A stretch of DNA of 64,000 nucleotides from Desulfobacteraceae bacterium (GTDB lineage Bacteria; Desulfobacterota; Desulfobacteria; Desulfobacterales; Desulfosarcinaceae). The stretch spans positions 62,001 through 126,000 of the forward strand of contig JAMOUQ010000004.1 in assembly GCA_027068085.1 (NCBI GenBank), in the 5' to 3' direction. The position numbers were made by a program, and so were the translations under genes. Every line of letters begins with the position of its first letter. Positions within the stretch are counted from its first letter, which is position 1. This document shows positions 14,175 through 21,468 of the stretch, piece by piece. The notes below the pieces were generated by a model. That model saw only the letters and a program-made list of their open reading frames with translations, was not told the origin of the DNA and searched no databases.

Positions 14175-14372
14175 ATGCCTATCTTCGAGTACGACTGTCA
14201 GGATTGCGGGCATAATTTCGAGCGGATCGTTTTTTCCGAAAAGCAAGAGCGGATAACCTGCCCCAAGTGCAAAAGCGAACGGATCAAAAGGGTTATCAGC
14301 TCGACCAGTTTCATCGTTCACGGCGCTTTTTCCGGAGGATCCTCAGGCTGCGGTTCCTCGGGGTTTTCATGA
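14175..14372 (+). CDS. FmdB-family zinc-ribbon protein
   Basis: A 65-residue protein with the FmdB/CxxC_CxxC_SSSS regulatory-type zinc ribbon: MPIFEYDCQDCGHNFE, CPKCKSERIKRVISS, and a Gly/Ser/Cys-rich tail (SGGSSGCGSSGFS) typical of the group. Function is not established; members are thought to be small regulatory or metal-binding proteins. It follows a sigma-54 promoter and precedes thioredoxin by 155 bases. Confidence 0.85.
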   Translation: MPIFEYDCQDCGHNFERIVFSEKQERITCPKCKSERIKRVISSTSFIVHGAFSGGSSGCGSSGFS

Positions 14373-14432
14373 GGCTGATGGCGGAACGCCGGGGGCGTTT
14401 CAGGTCGCCTCGCTGGTTCCGAGTGGCCGCGG

Positions 14433-14481
14433 GTAACGGTAACGTGGTTACCACGGGTCAAAGTGTTAACTGTAACGTTAC
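14433..14481 (+). promoter_or_regulatory. Cluster of GTAAC half-sites before thioredoxin
   Basis: Within 49 bases there are GTAACG (14433), GTAACG (14439), GTTAC (14447), GTTAAC (14465) and the palindrome GTAACGTTAC (14472-14481). The last ends 47 bases before the thioredoxin ATG. This density of one half-site in both orientations suggests an operator array. The binding protein is unknown. Confidence 0.5.
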
Positions 14482-14527
14482 GCAAAAGCCATATGCCGCA
14501 ATGCAAAAAAGTGAAAGGAGCTGAATC

Positions 14528-14890
14528 ATGGCTGGAAATATTTTCGAAATAGACGATAGTCAATTCGACGATACCGTGTTAAAATCCAACAAACCGGTTG
14601 TGGTGGATTTCTGGGCCCCCTGGTGCGGGCCGTGCAAGGCGTTGGGGCCTGTTGTCGAACAGCTGGCCGAGCAATACGCCGGGCGGGTGGAATTTGCCAA
14701 GTGCAACGTGGACAACAATCCGGTTACCCCCGGCAAATTCGGTATCAAGGCCATTCCGACCCTTATGTTTTTCAACAACGGACAGGTGGTTGAACAGATA
14801 ACCGGCGTGGTTTCAAGGGACGTAATCGAAAAAACCCTGGACAAGGTTGTCAATGGAGGCGGCGGTACAAGGCCTTTCATGGTGGTCTGA
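14528..14890 (+). CDS. trxA: Thioredoxin
   Basis: A 120-residue thioredoxin with the canonical active site WCGPCK (C33 and C36), DFWAPWC before it and the cis-proline in KAIPTLMFF. It reduces protein disulfides in the cytoplasm; arsC nearby is a typical client. The last 12 residues (NGGGGTRPFMVV) are an unusual Gly-rich tail beyond the fold. AAAGGAG lies 5 bases before the ATG. Upstream is an array of GTAAC half-sites. Confidence 0.95.
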   Translation: MAGNIFEIDDSQFDDTVLKSNKPVVVDFWAPWCGPCKALGPVVEQLAEQYAGRVEFAKCNVDNNPVTPGKFGIKAIPTLMFFNNGQVVEQITGVVSRDVIEKTLDKVVNGGGGTRPFMVV

Positions 14891-14925
14891 GCGGCCGGCA
14901 GTGCCGGCTCAGAGGGTGGATTCCG

Positions 14926-15018
14926 GCACTCCGGGACGGCAGATTGAATCCGGTATCCGGCGGCGTCGGGCCGGATGACAGGCGTCTGCCTTCAGTCCGG
15001 CGGGCGGCCCCGGAGTGC
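14926..15018 (+). ncRNA. Candidate structured leader RNA upstream of RACo
   Basis: GCACTCCGGG (14926-14935) pairs perfectly with CCCGGAGTGC (15009-15018). Nested within are GGCAGA (14938-14943) with TCTGCC (14985-14990) and the hairpin ATCCGGC (14955-14961) with GCCGGAT (14970-14976). The result is a closed multi-stem structure of 93 bases ending 160 bases before the RACo start. I do not see the conserved boxes of a cobalamin riboswitch. It could also be the transcription end structure of thioredoxin, although no long T run follows. Confidence 0.4.
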
Positions 15019-15177
15019 GCGGTCATGTTTTGCGGCTGCCATCCGTAATAATTTCGGTTCCTAATCTTTCAGTTTCAAAAACTGCTGATTTTTGCTGGAG
15101 GCCGAGGTGGTTCCCTGGTGAACCCCCGGCGTGCGCCTTGCCCCGGCCAGCGGTTCCCAAGACAGGAGGTATGCCAG

Positions 15178-17271
15178 ATGGGAAGATGCGTAAATCATCC
15201 GGACCGGGAGACAAGCTACATCTGTTCCAAGCACAACATCTACATGTGCGAGGAATGCCTCAAGTGCCGCGATCCTGAAATATATTGCAAGTTCCGGCCC
15301 TCGTGTCCCATCTGGTTCATCCACAAGGAGCAGATGGTAAAGGAGCGCCGCCGCCGGGAACGGAAACAGGAGGCTGCTGTCGCCAGGGTTACCTTTCTGC
15401 CGGATGAAAAATCGGTGGACGTAACCCCGGGGATGACCCTGCTCGAAGCGGCCCGGGCGGCCGACGTCTATATCAATGCCTCCTGCAACGGCAAGGGCTC
15501 CTGCGGCAAGTGCAAGCTGATAGTCCGGGAAGGACAAGTGGATGCCGGCCCCACGCCGCTGCTGAGCGACCGGGAAAAAGAGGCCAACTACGTGCTGGCC
15601 TGCCAGAGCAGGATCAAGGGCGATCTTACGGTCAGTATTCCGGAAGAGCTGCTGGAAAAGAAGCTCAAGGTGGCCGGCCTTGGCAAGGAGCTTACCGGCA
15701 GGCTGCAGGGCCTGGTGGAAGATATCAGTCCCATGTTCGAGGAGATTTCCCTGGAGCTGGAGCCTCCCAGCCTGGAAGATCCGGTAAGCGATCTGGACCG
15801 CCTGAAACGGGGCCTGAAGCAATTCGGGGTGGACACCGACCGGATGAACGTCAGCCTGCGGATAATGCGCCAGCTTGCCGAGGTCATGCGCAAGCAGCAG
15901 TGGAAGGTTACCGCGTCGGTCATCCATCGCAAATGTTTCGACGAGATAGTCGATGTCCGTCCGGGCGACGGGGCCGGTCCCAACCTGGGTCTGGCCGTAG
16001 ATCTTGGCACCACTTCGATTGTCGTTTACCTGGTGGACGTCGATGATGGCGCCATAATCGCCGCCACCTCGGGCCACAACCGCCAGGCGGCCTGCGGCGA
16101 CGACGTTATCAACCGCATCGTGTGCGCCGAAAAGAGCGGGGTCAAGAAACTGAGCAAGATGGCCCTGGCGACCATAAATTCCCTGATCAGCGAAGCCTTG
16201 GCCGCCGCCGGCAGAAAAGCGGTCGAGGTCAAGAACGTGGTGATCTCGGGCAACACCACCATGACCCATCTGCTGCTGAGCATCGAGCCGCGCTATATCC
16301 GGCGCGAGCCTTACATTCCCACGGTTTCCGAGTTTCCCATCATGAAGGCCGGCCAGATCGGCATCAAGGCCGATCCCAAGGCGGCGGTTTTCGTCATGCC
16401 CGGGCCGGCAGGCTACGTGGGCGGCGACATAGTTTCCGGAGTGCTCTATTCCGGCCTTTTCCGGGAAGATCCCCTGACCCTTTTCATCGATGTGGGCACC
16501 AACGGTGAGATAGTGCTGGGCAACAGGGAATGGATGATGACCGCCTCCTGCTCGGCCGGTCCGGCCTTCGAGGGCGGCGGAATCCGTTTCGGAATGCGGG
16601 CCGAGGAAGGGGCCATCGAAAAGGTGACCATCGATCCGGAAAGCCGCGAACCGTCGTTTCAGACCGTGGGCGACGTGCCCCCGCGGGGTATCTGCGGCTC
16701 CGGCATGATCGATCTTCTGTCGGAAATGCTGATTGCCGGGATCATCGACCAGAAAGGCAAGATTCAGCTCGATCCGTCCCATCCGCGGATCGAAAAAGAC
16801 GGCGACGCCCTCGCCTACATCCTGGCCTTTGCCGATCAGTCCGCCATAGGCCAGAATATCGTTTTCAGCGAAACCGACATCAACAGCCTGATTTTGAGCA
16901 AGGGCGCGGTCTACGCCGGTTTTACCGTGTTGCTGAATCAGGCCGGGCTCGATTTTTCCATGGTGGACAGGGTCTGGATAACCGGTGGCTTCGGCCAGTA
17001 CCTGGACATTGAAAAGGCCATCATCATCGGCCTGCTGCCGGATATCGAAAGGGAAAAGTTCACTTACCTGGGCAACAGCTCCATCTCCGGAGCGTACATG
17101 GCCCTGCTTTGCCGGGAACACCGCGAGCTTGCCGGCCAGATCTCCAACAACATGACCTATATCGATTTTTCCAGCAACAGCCAGTTCATGGACGAGTTCA
17201 CATCGGCCCTTTTCCTGCCGCATACCAACATGGAGGCTTTTCCCAATGTCCGGAAGTTGCTTGGAACCTGA
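15178..17271 (+). CDS. Reductive activator of corrinoid proteins (RACo), ASKHA/DUF4445 family
   Basis: A 697-residue FeS protein that uses ATP to re-reduce Co(II) of inactivated corrinoid methyltransfer proteins. Domains in order: a Cys/His-rich zinc-binding N-terminus (C4, H7, C16, H19, C24, C27, C30, C37, C43), a 2Fe-2S plant-type ferredoxin domain with C103, C109, C112 and C142, a helical middle region (about 165-260), and a C-terminal actin-like ATPase from LGLAVDLGTTS (about 270), with VVISGNTTMTHLLL, LFIDVGTNGE and CGSGMIDLLSEML. The start at 15178 follows AGGAGG by 8 bases. The extra N-terminal zinc domain is absent from minimal RACo. No corrinoid protein or methyltransferase is adjacent, so its partner must be elsewhere. 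Confidence 0.87.
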   Translation: MGRCVNHPDRETSYICSKHNIYMCEECLKCRDPEIYCKFRPSCPIWFIHKEQMVKERRRRERKQEAAVARVTFLPDEKSVDVTPGMTLLEAARAADVYINASCNGKGSCGKCKLIVREGQVDAGPTPLLSDREKEANYVLACQSRIKGDLTVSIPEELLEKKLKVAGLGKELTGRLQGLVEDISPMFEEISLELEPPSLEDPVSDLDRLKRGLKQFGVDTDRMNVSLRIMRQLAEVMRKQQWKVTASVIHRKCFDEIVDVRPGDGAGPNLGLAVDLGTTSIVVYLVDVDDGAIIAATSGHNRQAACGDDVINRIVCAEKSGVKKLSKMALATINSLISEALAAAGRKAVEVKNVVISGNTTMTHLLLSIEPRYIRREPYIPTVSEFPIMKAGQIGIKADPKAAVFVMPGPAGYVGGDIVSGVLYSGLFREDPLTLFIDVGTNGEIVLGNREWMMTASCSAGPAFEGGGIRFGMRAEEGAIEKVTIDPESREPSFQTVGDVPPRGICGSGMIDLLSEMLIAGIIDQKGKIQLDPSHPRIEKDGDALAYILAFADQSAIGQNIVFSETDINSLILSKGAVYAGFTVLLNQAGLDFSMVDRVWITGGFGQYLDIEKAIIIGLLPDIEREKFTYLGNSSISGAYMALLCREHRELAGQISNNMTYIDFSSNSQFMDEFTSALFLPHTNMEAFPNVRKLLGT

Positions 17272-17394
17272 ATTGAGCGTTTCAAATCTCGGCCAGGCGG
17301 AAGATAGTTCCGGGCAGATTGCAGATAGTCCGGGAGCCGGTGTCAAGTCCGTACAGTCATTGCGTGATGATCGACAAACAGGGGGCTGGAGAAA

Positions 17395-18219
17395 GTGAAG
17401 ATCACGATCCTGGTTGACAACAACGCGGCTTCTTCTAGGTTGGCGGCGGAGCACGGTCTGGCTTTCTGGATAGAAACAGGCGGGCGCAAGATATTGTTCG
17501 ATACCGGCCAGGGCGGCTGTCTTCCCGGCAACGCCCGCAGGCTGGGCGTTGCCCTGCAGGATGCCGACTGGATCGTTCTGAGCCACGGCCACTTCGACCA
17601 TACCGGGGCCCTGGCATACGCCCTGGACCAGGCCACCCGGGCCCGGCTTTACTGCCATCCGGCGGTCGTGCTGCCGCGTTTTGCCTGCCGGGGCGCAGAT
17701 GCAACCTCCATCGGGATGCCGCCGGAGTCCAAAAGGGCCCTGGATGCATTGCCCCTTGACAGGATAAAGTGGACTTTCGAACCTGTTTGGCCGGCAGAGG
17801 GTATCGGACTCAGCGGCTACATTCCGCGCAGGACGGACTTCGAAGATACCGGCGGTCCCTTTTATCTGAACCCCGAAGGCACCCACGCGGACGCCATCGA
17901 AGACGATCTTGCCGTCTGGTTCGAAACGCCCGGCGGGCTGGTGGTTTGCGTGGGCTGCTGCCATGCCGGTCTGGTCAACACTCTGATGCGGGTAAGGCAG
18001 CTCAGCGGAAGATCGAAGATCAGGGCGGTTGTCGGCGGATTTCATCTGATGGGGGCGGACCGGCGGCGCATCGGGCTTACCATCGACAACCTGCGGGAAA
18101 TGGGTGTCGATACCATCTGTCCCTGCCACTGTACAGGCGAGGCGGCCGTCGCTGCTTTGAAAGCGTCCCTTGCGCAGAGGGTGATTCCCGGCAGAGCCGG
18201 TATGACCCTGCAGTTCTGA
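17395..18219 (+). CDS. Metallo-beta-lactamase fold hydrolase
   Basis: A 274-residue MBL-fold protein of the group annotated as 7,8-dihydropterin-6-methyl-4-(beta-D-ribofuranosyl)aminobenzene-phosphate synthase-like. It begins at a GTG (VKITILVDN) and carries ILFDTGQGG, the metal motif SHGHFDHTGAL, VVCVGCCHAGLVN and VVGGFHLMGA, ending with CPCHCTG. These are the normal metal ligands for two metal ions. Substrate cannot be inferred. It lies 123 bases after RACo in the same direction and may be co-transcribed. Confidence 0.82.
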   Translation: MKITILVDNNAASSRLAAEHGLAFWIETGGRKILFDTGQGGCLPGNARRLGVALQDADWIVLSHGHFDHTGALAYALDQATRARLYCHPAVVLPRFACRGADATSIGMPPESKRALDALPLDRIKWTFEPVWPAEGIGLSGYIPRRTDFEDTGGPFYLNPEGTHADAIEDDLAVWFETPGGLVVCVGCCHAGLVNTLMRVRQLSGRSKIRAVVGGFHLMGADRRRIGLTIDNLREMGVDTICPCHCTGEAAVAALKASLAQRVIPGRAGMTLQF

Positions 18220-18270
18220 AATCGTCAGGCTTCGGACGGAATGACGTTTTGCCGGCCGAAGATGCCGTGA

Positions 18271-18612
18271 TCAGGTGCCGGAGTTGTGGCGGTAGGCTAT
18301 CACTTCGACTTTTTCCAAGGTCACCAGGCCCTCTTTTATCATTCCGTCGAGCACCGGCAGGAAGGCTTGGATCTTGTCGGGGGCATCGACGATCTCGATG
18401 ACCACCGGCAGATCTTCGGAAAGGCGCAGCAGCTTGGAGGTATGAATCCTGCTGTTGGCCCCGAAGCCTAAAAAACCTCTCAGCACCGTGGCTCCGGCCA
18501 GATGCCGGCGGCGGGCTGCGTTGACGATGGCCTCATAAAGCGGCTTGCCTTCGTGCTTGTCGCTTTCTCCCACGAAAATCCTGACCAGGCAGGCTTCTGA
18601 AGGTAGTTTCAT
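18271..18612 (-). CDS. DUF190 family protein linked to fluoride export
   Basis: A 113-residue protein of the DUF190 family (PII-like ferredoxin-like fold): RIFVGESDKHEGKPLYEAIV, LRGFLGFG, PVVIEIVD, KIQAFLPVLDGMIKEGLVTLEKVEV. The start at 18612 is preferred over upstream in-frame codons because the family begins just before RIFVGE. It lies 44 bases after crcB in the same direction; DUF190-crcB pairs are frequent, suggesting a regulatory or accessory role in fluoride resistance. Confidence 0.88.
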   Translation of the reverse strand: MKLPSEACLVRIFVGESDKHEGKPLYEAIVNAARRRHLAGATVLRGFLGFGANSRIHTSKLLRLSEDLPVVIEIVDAPDKIQAFLPVLDGMIKEGLVTLEKVEVIAYRHNSGT

Positions 18613-18656
18613 TTTCTGTCGGTTCCCGGCACAAGGTTTGAAGTTTACTGTAAGAC

Positions 18657-19031
18657 TTAGAAAAACCGTCCCAGGGCCGCGCCGGCAAAAAGCGCCGCCA
18701 GGCCGAGGGTGTTTTGCAGCAACAGGTTGGCGGCAGCCCACATCCACTGGGACGAGCGCATCAGTTCCCCGGTTTCGAGGATATAGGCCGAAAAGGTCGT
18801 AAAGGCCCCCATGAAGCCGACCAATACTATCGTCCGCATCTGGGCCGGCAAGGCCAGCCGGTCTTCAAACAGGGACCATCCCAGGCCCGCCAGCAGGCAT
18901 CCGAGCAGATTGACCGTCATGGTGCCCCAGGGAAAAGCGGCACCGTCGATCCGGTGCACCAGGCCCGCCAGCCCGTACCTGGCCAGGGTGCCGGCAGCCC
19001 CGGCAAGGGCAAGGTAGATGAACTTCTGCAA
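18657..19031 (-). CDS. crcB: Fluoride channel CrcB/Fluc
   Basis: A 124-residue membrane protein with four transmembrane segments that forms dual-topology dimers exporting fluoride. Motifs: GAAGTLARY near the N-terminus, FPWGTMTVNLLGCLLAG, and GFMGAFTTFSAYILET with the TFSA segment that lines the pore. A recognisable fluoride riboswitch does not precede it. The single gene implies a homodimer. Confidence 0.93.
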   Translation of the reverse strand: MQKFIYLALAGAAGTLARYGLAGLVHRIDGAAFPWGTMTVNLLGCLLAGLGWSLFEDRLALPAQMRTIVLVGFMGAFTTFSAYILETGELMRSSQWMWAAANLLLQNTLGLAALFAGAALGRFF

Positions 19032-19126
19032 TCACAGATCCTTTCCGGTGCTGATTCAAACCGCAACACCTGCCAACCGGACTCATAAAATGCAATCTGA
19101 AACTGTCCGGCGTCTGGATGTAAAGG

Positions 19127-19162
19127 GCAGACCGGCGCCCGGGTGTAACGGCGCCGGTCTGC
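19127..19162 (-). terminator. Strong hairpin after the porin gene
   Basis: A perfect 13-base stem GCAGACCGGCGCC / GGCGCCGGTCTGC (19127-19139 and 19150-19162) with a 10-base loop lies 33 bases after the porin stop codon. Only a short T-rich tail follows on the minus strand, so it may act as terminator or as 3' stabiliser. Confidence 0.6.
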
Positions 19163-19194
19163 GGGCCGGTCAGGCTTCGTTTCCGGCCTCCGGG

Positions 19195-20337
19195 TCAGAA
19201 TTCGATTGACAGATGGGCGATATAGGAATCTGTCTTTTTGAGATCGTCTTCGAACTTGCCGTGGATGTACTCCAGGCCAAGGTTGGTGTTATCGAAGAGG
19301 GTCCAGTTTACGATGGCGCCGTATTCAGATTCCGGCAATAACTCGCCCCCGTCGTCCGAGCCGCCGTAGCGGGTCGCGAACTCGGTGCTGTCGGTGATAC
19401 TGACGCTCAGTTCGATATTCCAGCCCGACGGCTTGGTGCCCAGCATGGGAAGTTCGTCGGGCTTGAAATCGTCCATGGCGCCGACGAATTCGCCTATCAG
19501 GTGAAAGCGGTCCAGGAAGTTGTAGCTCACGAAAGCGCTCCAGCCGGCCACCAGGGAATCCAGGATCAGGTCCCCCCCGGGTTCCTGACTGTCATTTATT
19601 GCGTTGGCGCTGGCGATGTTGGACGTGTATGAAATGCCCATGGACAGATCGGCAACGGGTGTGGTCTTGACGGACGCCACCAGGCTGTTGATGGTGTTGT
19701 CATCGTCGACTTCCCTTGCCTTGCCGTTGAAAACACCCACGGATATGTCCAGCAGGTCGCTGTCGCCGGGCCGGAACCCCGCCACGGCCGCGCCCCCGCT
19801 GGTTTCCCCCAGCACCAGAGTCTGGGGATCGGAAATGAAATGGCTGTCGAAATTGCCGAAGGGGACGTACTGCCGGCCGGCGATGAAGTAGAAGGGGAAC
19901 CGGTTGCCTGTAATGGCGATATAGCCTTCGTCGATGAAAAGGTCGTCATCGCTGTATTTAACCATGAGGTGGCCGTTTGTCTGAGCTATCTGACTGTTTG
20001 CGATGTCGGCGTCCAAGACAAGTTCGATGTTGGTCAGATTGACATCCGACGATGTTTCGTCATCGATTAAAGGATCTTCGAAATCGGTCTTGCCGTAGCC
20101 GGCCTGGACTTCCAGCAGTCCGCTGATCTTGATCCGGTCGTACCAGTTCGGGTTTTCTTGACGGTGTATGATAATCGCTTCCAGGTTTTTGACCCGTTTT
20201 TCGAGCGCCTTGACGTCACCGGTCTTCCGGATAACGGGTACGGATACGACCGGATTGTCATCCTGAGCCATGGCGGGGGTGACCAGGGCTGCTGCACACA
20301 CGATCAGAACAGATAACAGTAGAGTCCTTTTCAGCAT
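19195..20337 (-). CDS. LbtU-type outer-membrane porin
   Basis: A 380-residue beta-barrel protein. Signal peptide residues 1-24 (cleavage after AMA), a short coiled coil (about 40-58, KALEKRVKNLEAIIIH), then a beta-rich region with alternating aromatic strands and a terminal phenylalanine (HLSIEF), the outer-membrane insertion signature. Segments RIKISGLLEVQAGYG, ELVLDADIAN, EGYIAITGNRFPFYFIAGRQYVPFGNFDSH and LLDISVGVFNG match the LbtU (legiobactin receptor)-like porin family. Whether it transports a siderophore or acts as a general porin is open. AAAGGAG precedes the ATG. No TonB box or plug domain is present. Confidence 0.8.
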   Translation of the reverse strand: MLKRTLLLSVLIVCAAALVTPAMAQDDNPVVSVPVIRKTGDVKALEKRVKNLEAIIIHRQENPNWYDRIKISGLLEVQAGYGKTDFEDPLIDDETSSDVNLTNIELVLDADIANSQIAQTNGHLMVKYSDDDLFIDEGYIAITGNRFPFYFIAGRQYVPFGNFDSHFISDPQTLVLGETSGGAAVAGFRPGDSDLLDISVGVFNGKAREVDDDNTINSLVASVKTTPVADLSMGISYTSNIASANAINDSQEPGGDLILDSLVAGWSAFVSYNFLDRFHLIGEFVGAMDDFKPDELPMLGTKPSGWNIELSVSITDSTEFATRYGGSDDGGELLPESEYGAIVNWTLFDNTNLGLEYIHGKFEDDLKKTDSYIAHLSIEF

Positions 20338-21143
20338 CTTTTCAGCTCCTTTATGGTTTGCCGGTCAAACGGGTTTCCGGCTTGCAGCGCCCGGTTGCCG
20401 GCGGCGCCGCGGTCGGAATCACATACAGGCCGCATTTTCCCACCTGCAGCCGGCGGCTTTTCAGTCGCCGGGAACCGGGTCCGCTGCAAGATCCATGGTG
20501 CCGCGCAACTGCCCCGGTAACCGAATAGCGCACCTGCTGTTCCCATACCCATCGACTGGCGTTGGAAGGGTTCACGGATCAACGATTTAAAAGCCATTAA
20601 ATCTTCTGATTAAAATTCCGGCAGGAGCCTTTTCGTGAGGCATTGTCTGGAATGCGCTGCTGGCGGCAGGCGGGAAACCCTCACCTCCTTTCCCAGGTAC
20701 CGGTGGTCACCAATAGGCCGTTTCAACGGGCCGTTGCATGATTGCGAAACAGACCTATAACTCCAATCATTGCATATTTCAATCTCAAAACGCTGTTTTG
20801 ACCACAGATAAAATCAGCTTCCTTTGGCGCCGGTCCGCTTTGAAAGTTGTTTTTGAAAAAGACTTGGAGTATTATATGAGAATCAGGCCGGGCTGGTGAG
20901 ATAGTCCGTTCTGACAGTGCAAAGTTTCCCCGTCTCTTTTTCTCTGAAGCCTATCCATCTGCTCTGACCGGGGCTGACGCAGGTCCCGCGCGAGACAACC
21001 CGCAGCATCGGCCCGGTGACGGAATTTTCTTCCGGAATCAGGCCGGTCACGAGGTTGCGCAAGACTCGGGGAGATTCATGCGGAAAGCATCCATGCATCA
21101 TGACCGGCCGGGCAATCCGGGTCCGGGCGGGAGGCTGACAAAG
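20338..21143. other. Intergenic region, about 800 bases, no gene recognised
   Basis: Lies between the divergent porin and KaiB-like genes and so must hold both promoters. Short ORFs on either strand lack good ribosome sites and recognisable protein sequence. No Fur box, tRNA or clear -24/-12 element was found. Confidence 0.5.
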
Positions 21144-21464
21144 ATGGATGAGGTCGGAAAGAGTCCGTCAAACCAGGACACCATGGAAACCGTTTACCGG
21201 TTGCGCTTATTTGTCGCCGGCAATGAACCGAACTCTTTCAAGGCCCGCCGGGTGCTGGAGGAAGTCTGCCGCCGCCGGCTCGCCGGCAGGTGTGACCTGG
21301 AGGTCGTGGACGTACTGGTAAATTACCAGGCGGCCCTGGATGCCGGCGTCATGGCGGTTCCGGTACTGATGATCGAAGCTCCGCCTCCGCGCAGGATGAT
21401 CGCCGGATCGCTGGGCGATGTTCAAAAACTTGTCCGGGCCTTGGGAACTGACTGCGGGCAGTGA
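21144..21464 (+). CDS. KaiB-like thioredoxin-fold protein
   Basis: A 106-residue protein whose residues 14-100 match the KaiB domain: YRLRLFVAGNEPNSFKARRV, LEEVCRRRLAGRCDLEVVDV, VNYQAALDAGVMAVPVLM and PPPRRMIAGSLGDV. ATG at 21144 follows GGAGG by nine bases; ATG at 21183 is an alternative giving only the domain. The histidine kinase starts four bases after its stop, so they form one transcript. KaiC is not nearby, so this is one of the many KaiB-like proteins outside cyanobacterial clocks, probably a signalling partner of the kinase. Confidence 0.83.
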   Translation: MDEVGKSPSNQDTMETVYRLRLFVAGNEPNSFKARRVLEEVCRRRLAGRCDLEVVDVLVNYQAALDAGVMAVPVLMIEAPPPRRMIAGSLGDVQKLVRALGTDCGQ

Positions 21465-21468
21465 TACC

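Noticed and set aside
14926-15018. Cobalamin riboswitch upstream of RACo
   Set aside because: The conserved B12-box and core boxes of the class were not found; only the stem structure is kept as a candidate.
15061-18129. 1022-codon minus-strand ORF opposite RACo and the MBL gene
   Set aside because: Antisense shadow spanning two clear plus-strand genes; no recognisable protein sequence and no ribosome site.
19032-19126. Fluoride riboswitch before crcB
   Set aside because: No sequence resembling the conserved fluoride aptamer core was seen in the leader.
20883-21101. 72-codon minus-strand ORF before the KaiB-like gene
   Set aside because: No ribosome site and no recognisable motif; overlaps the region expected to hold the promoter.
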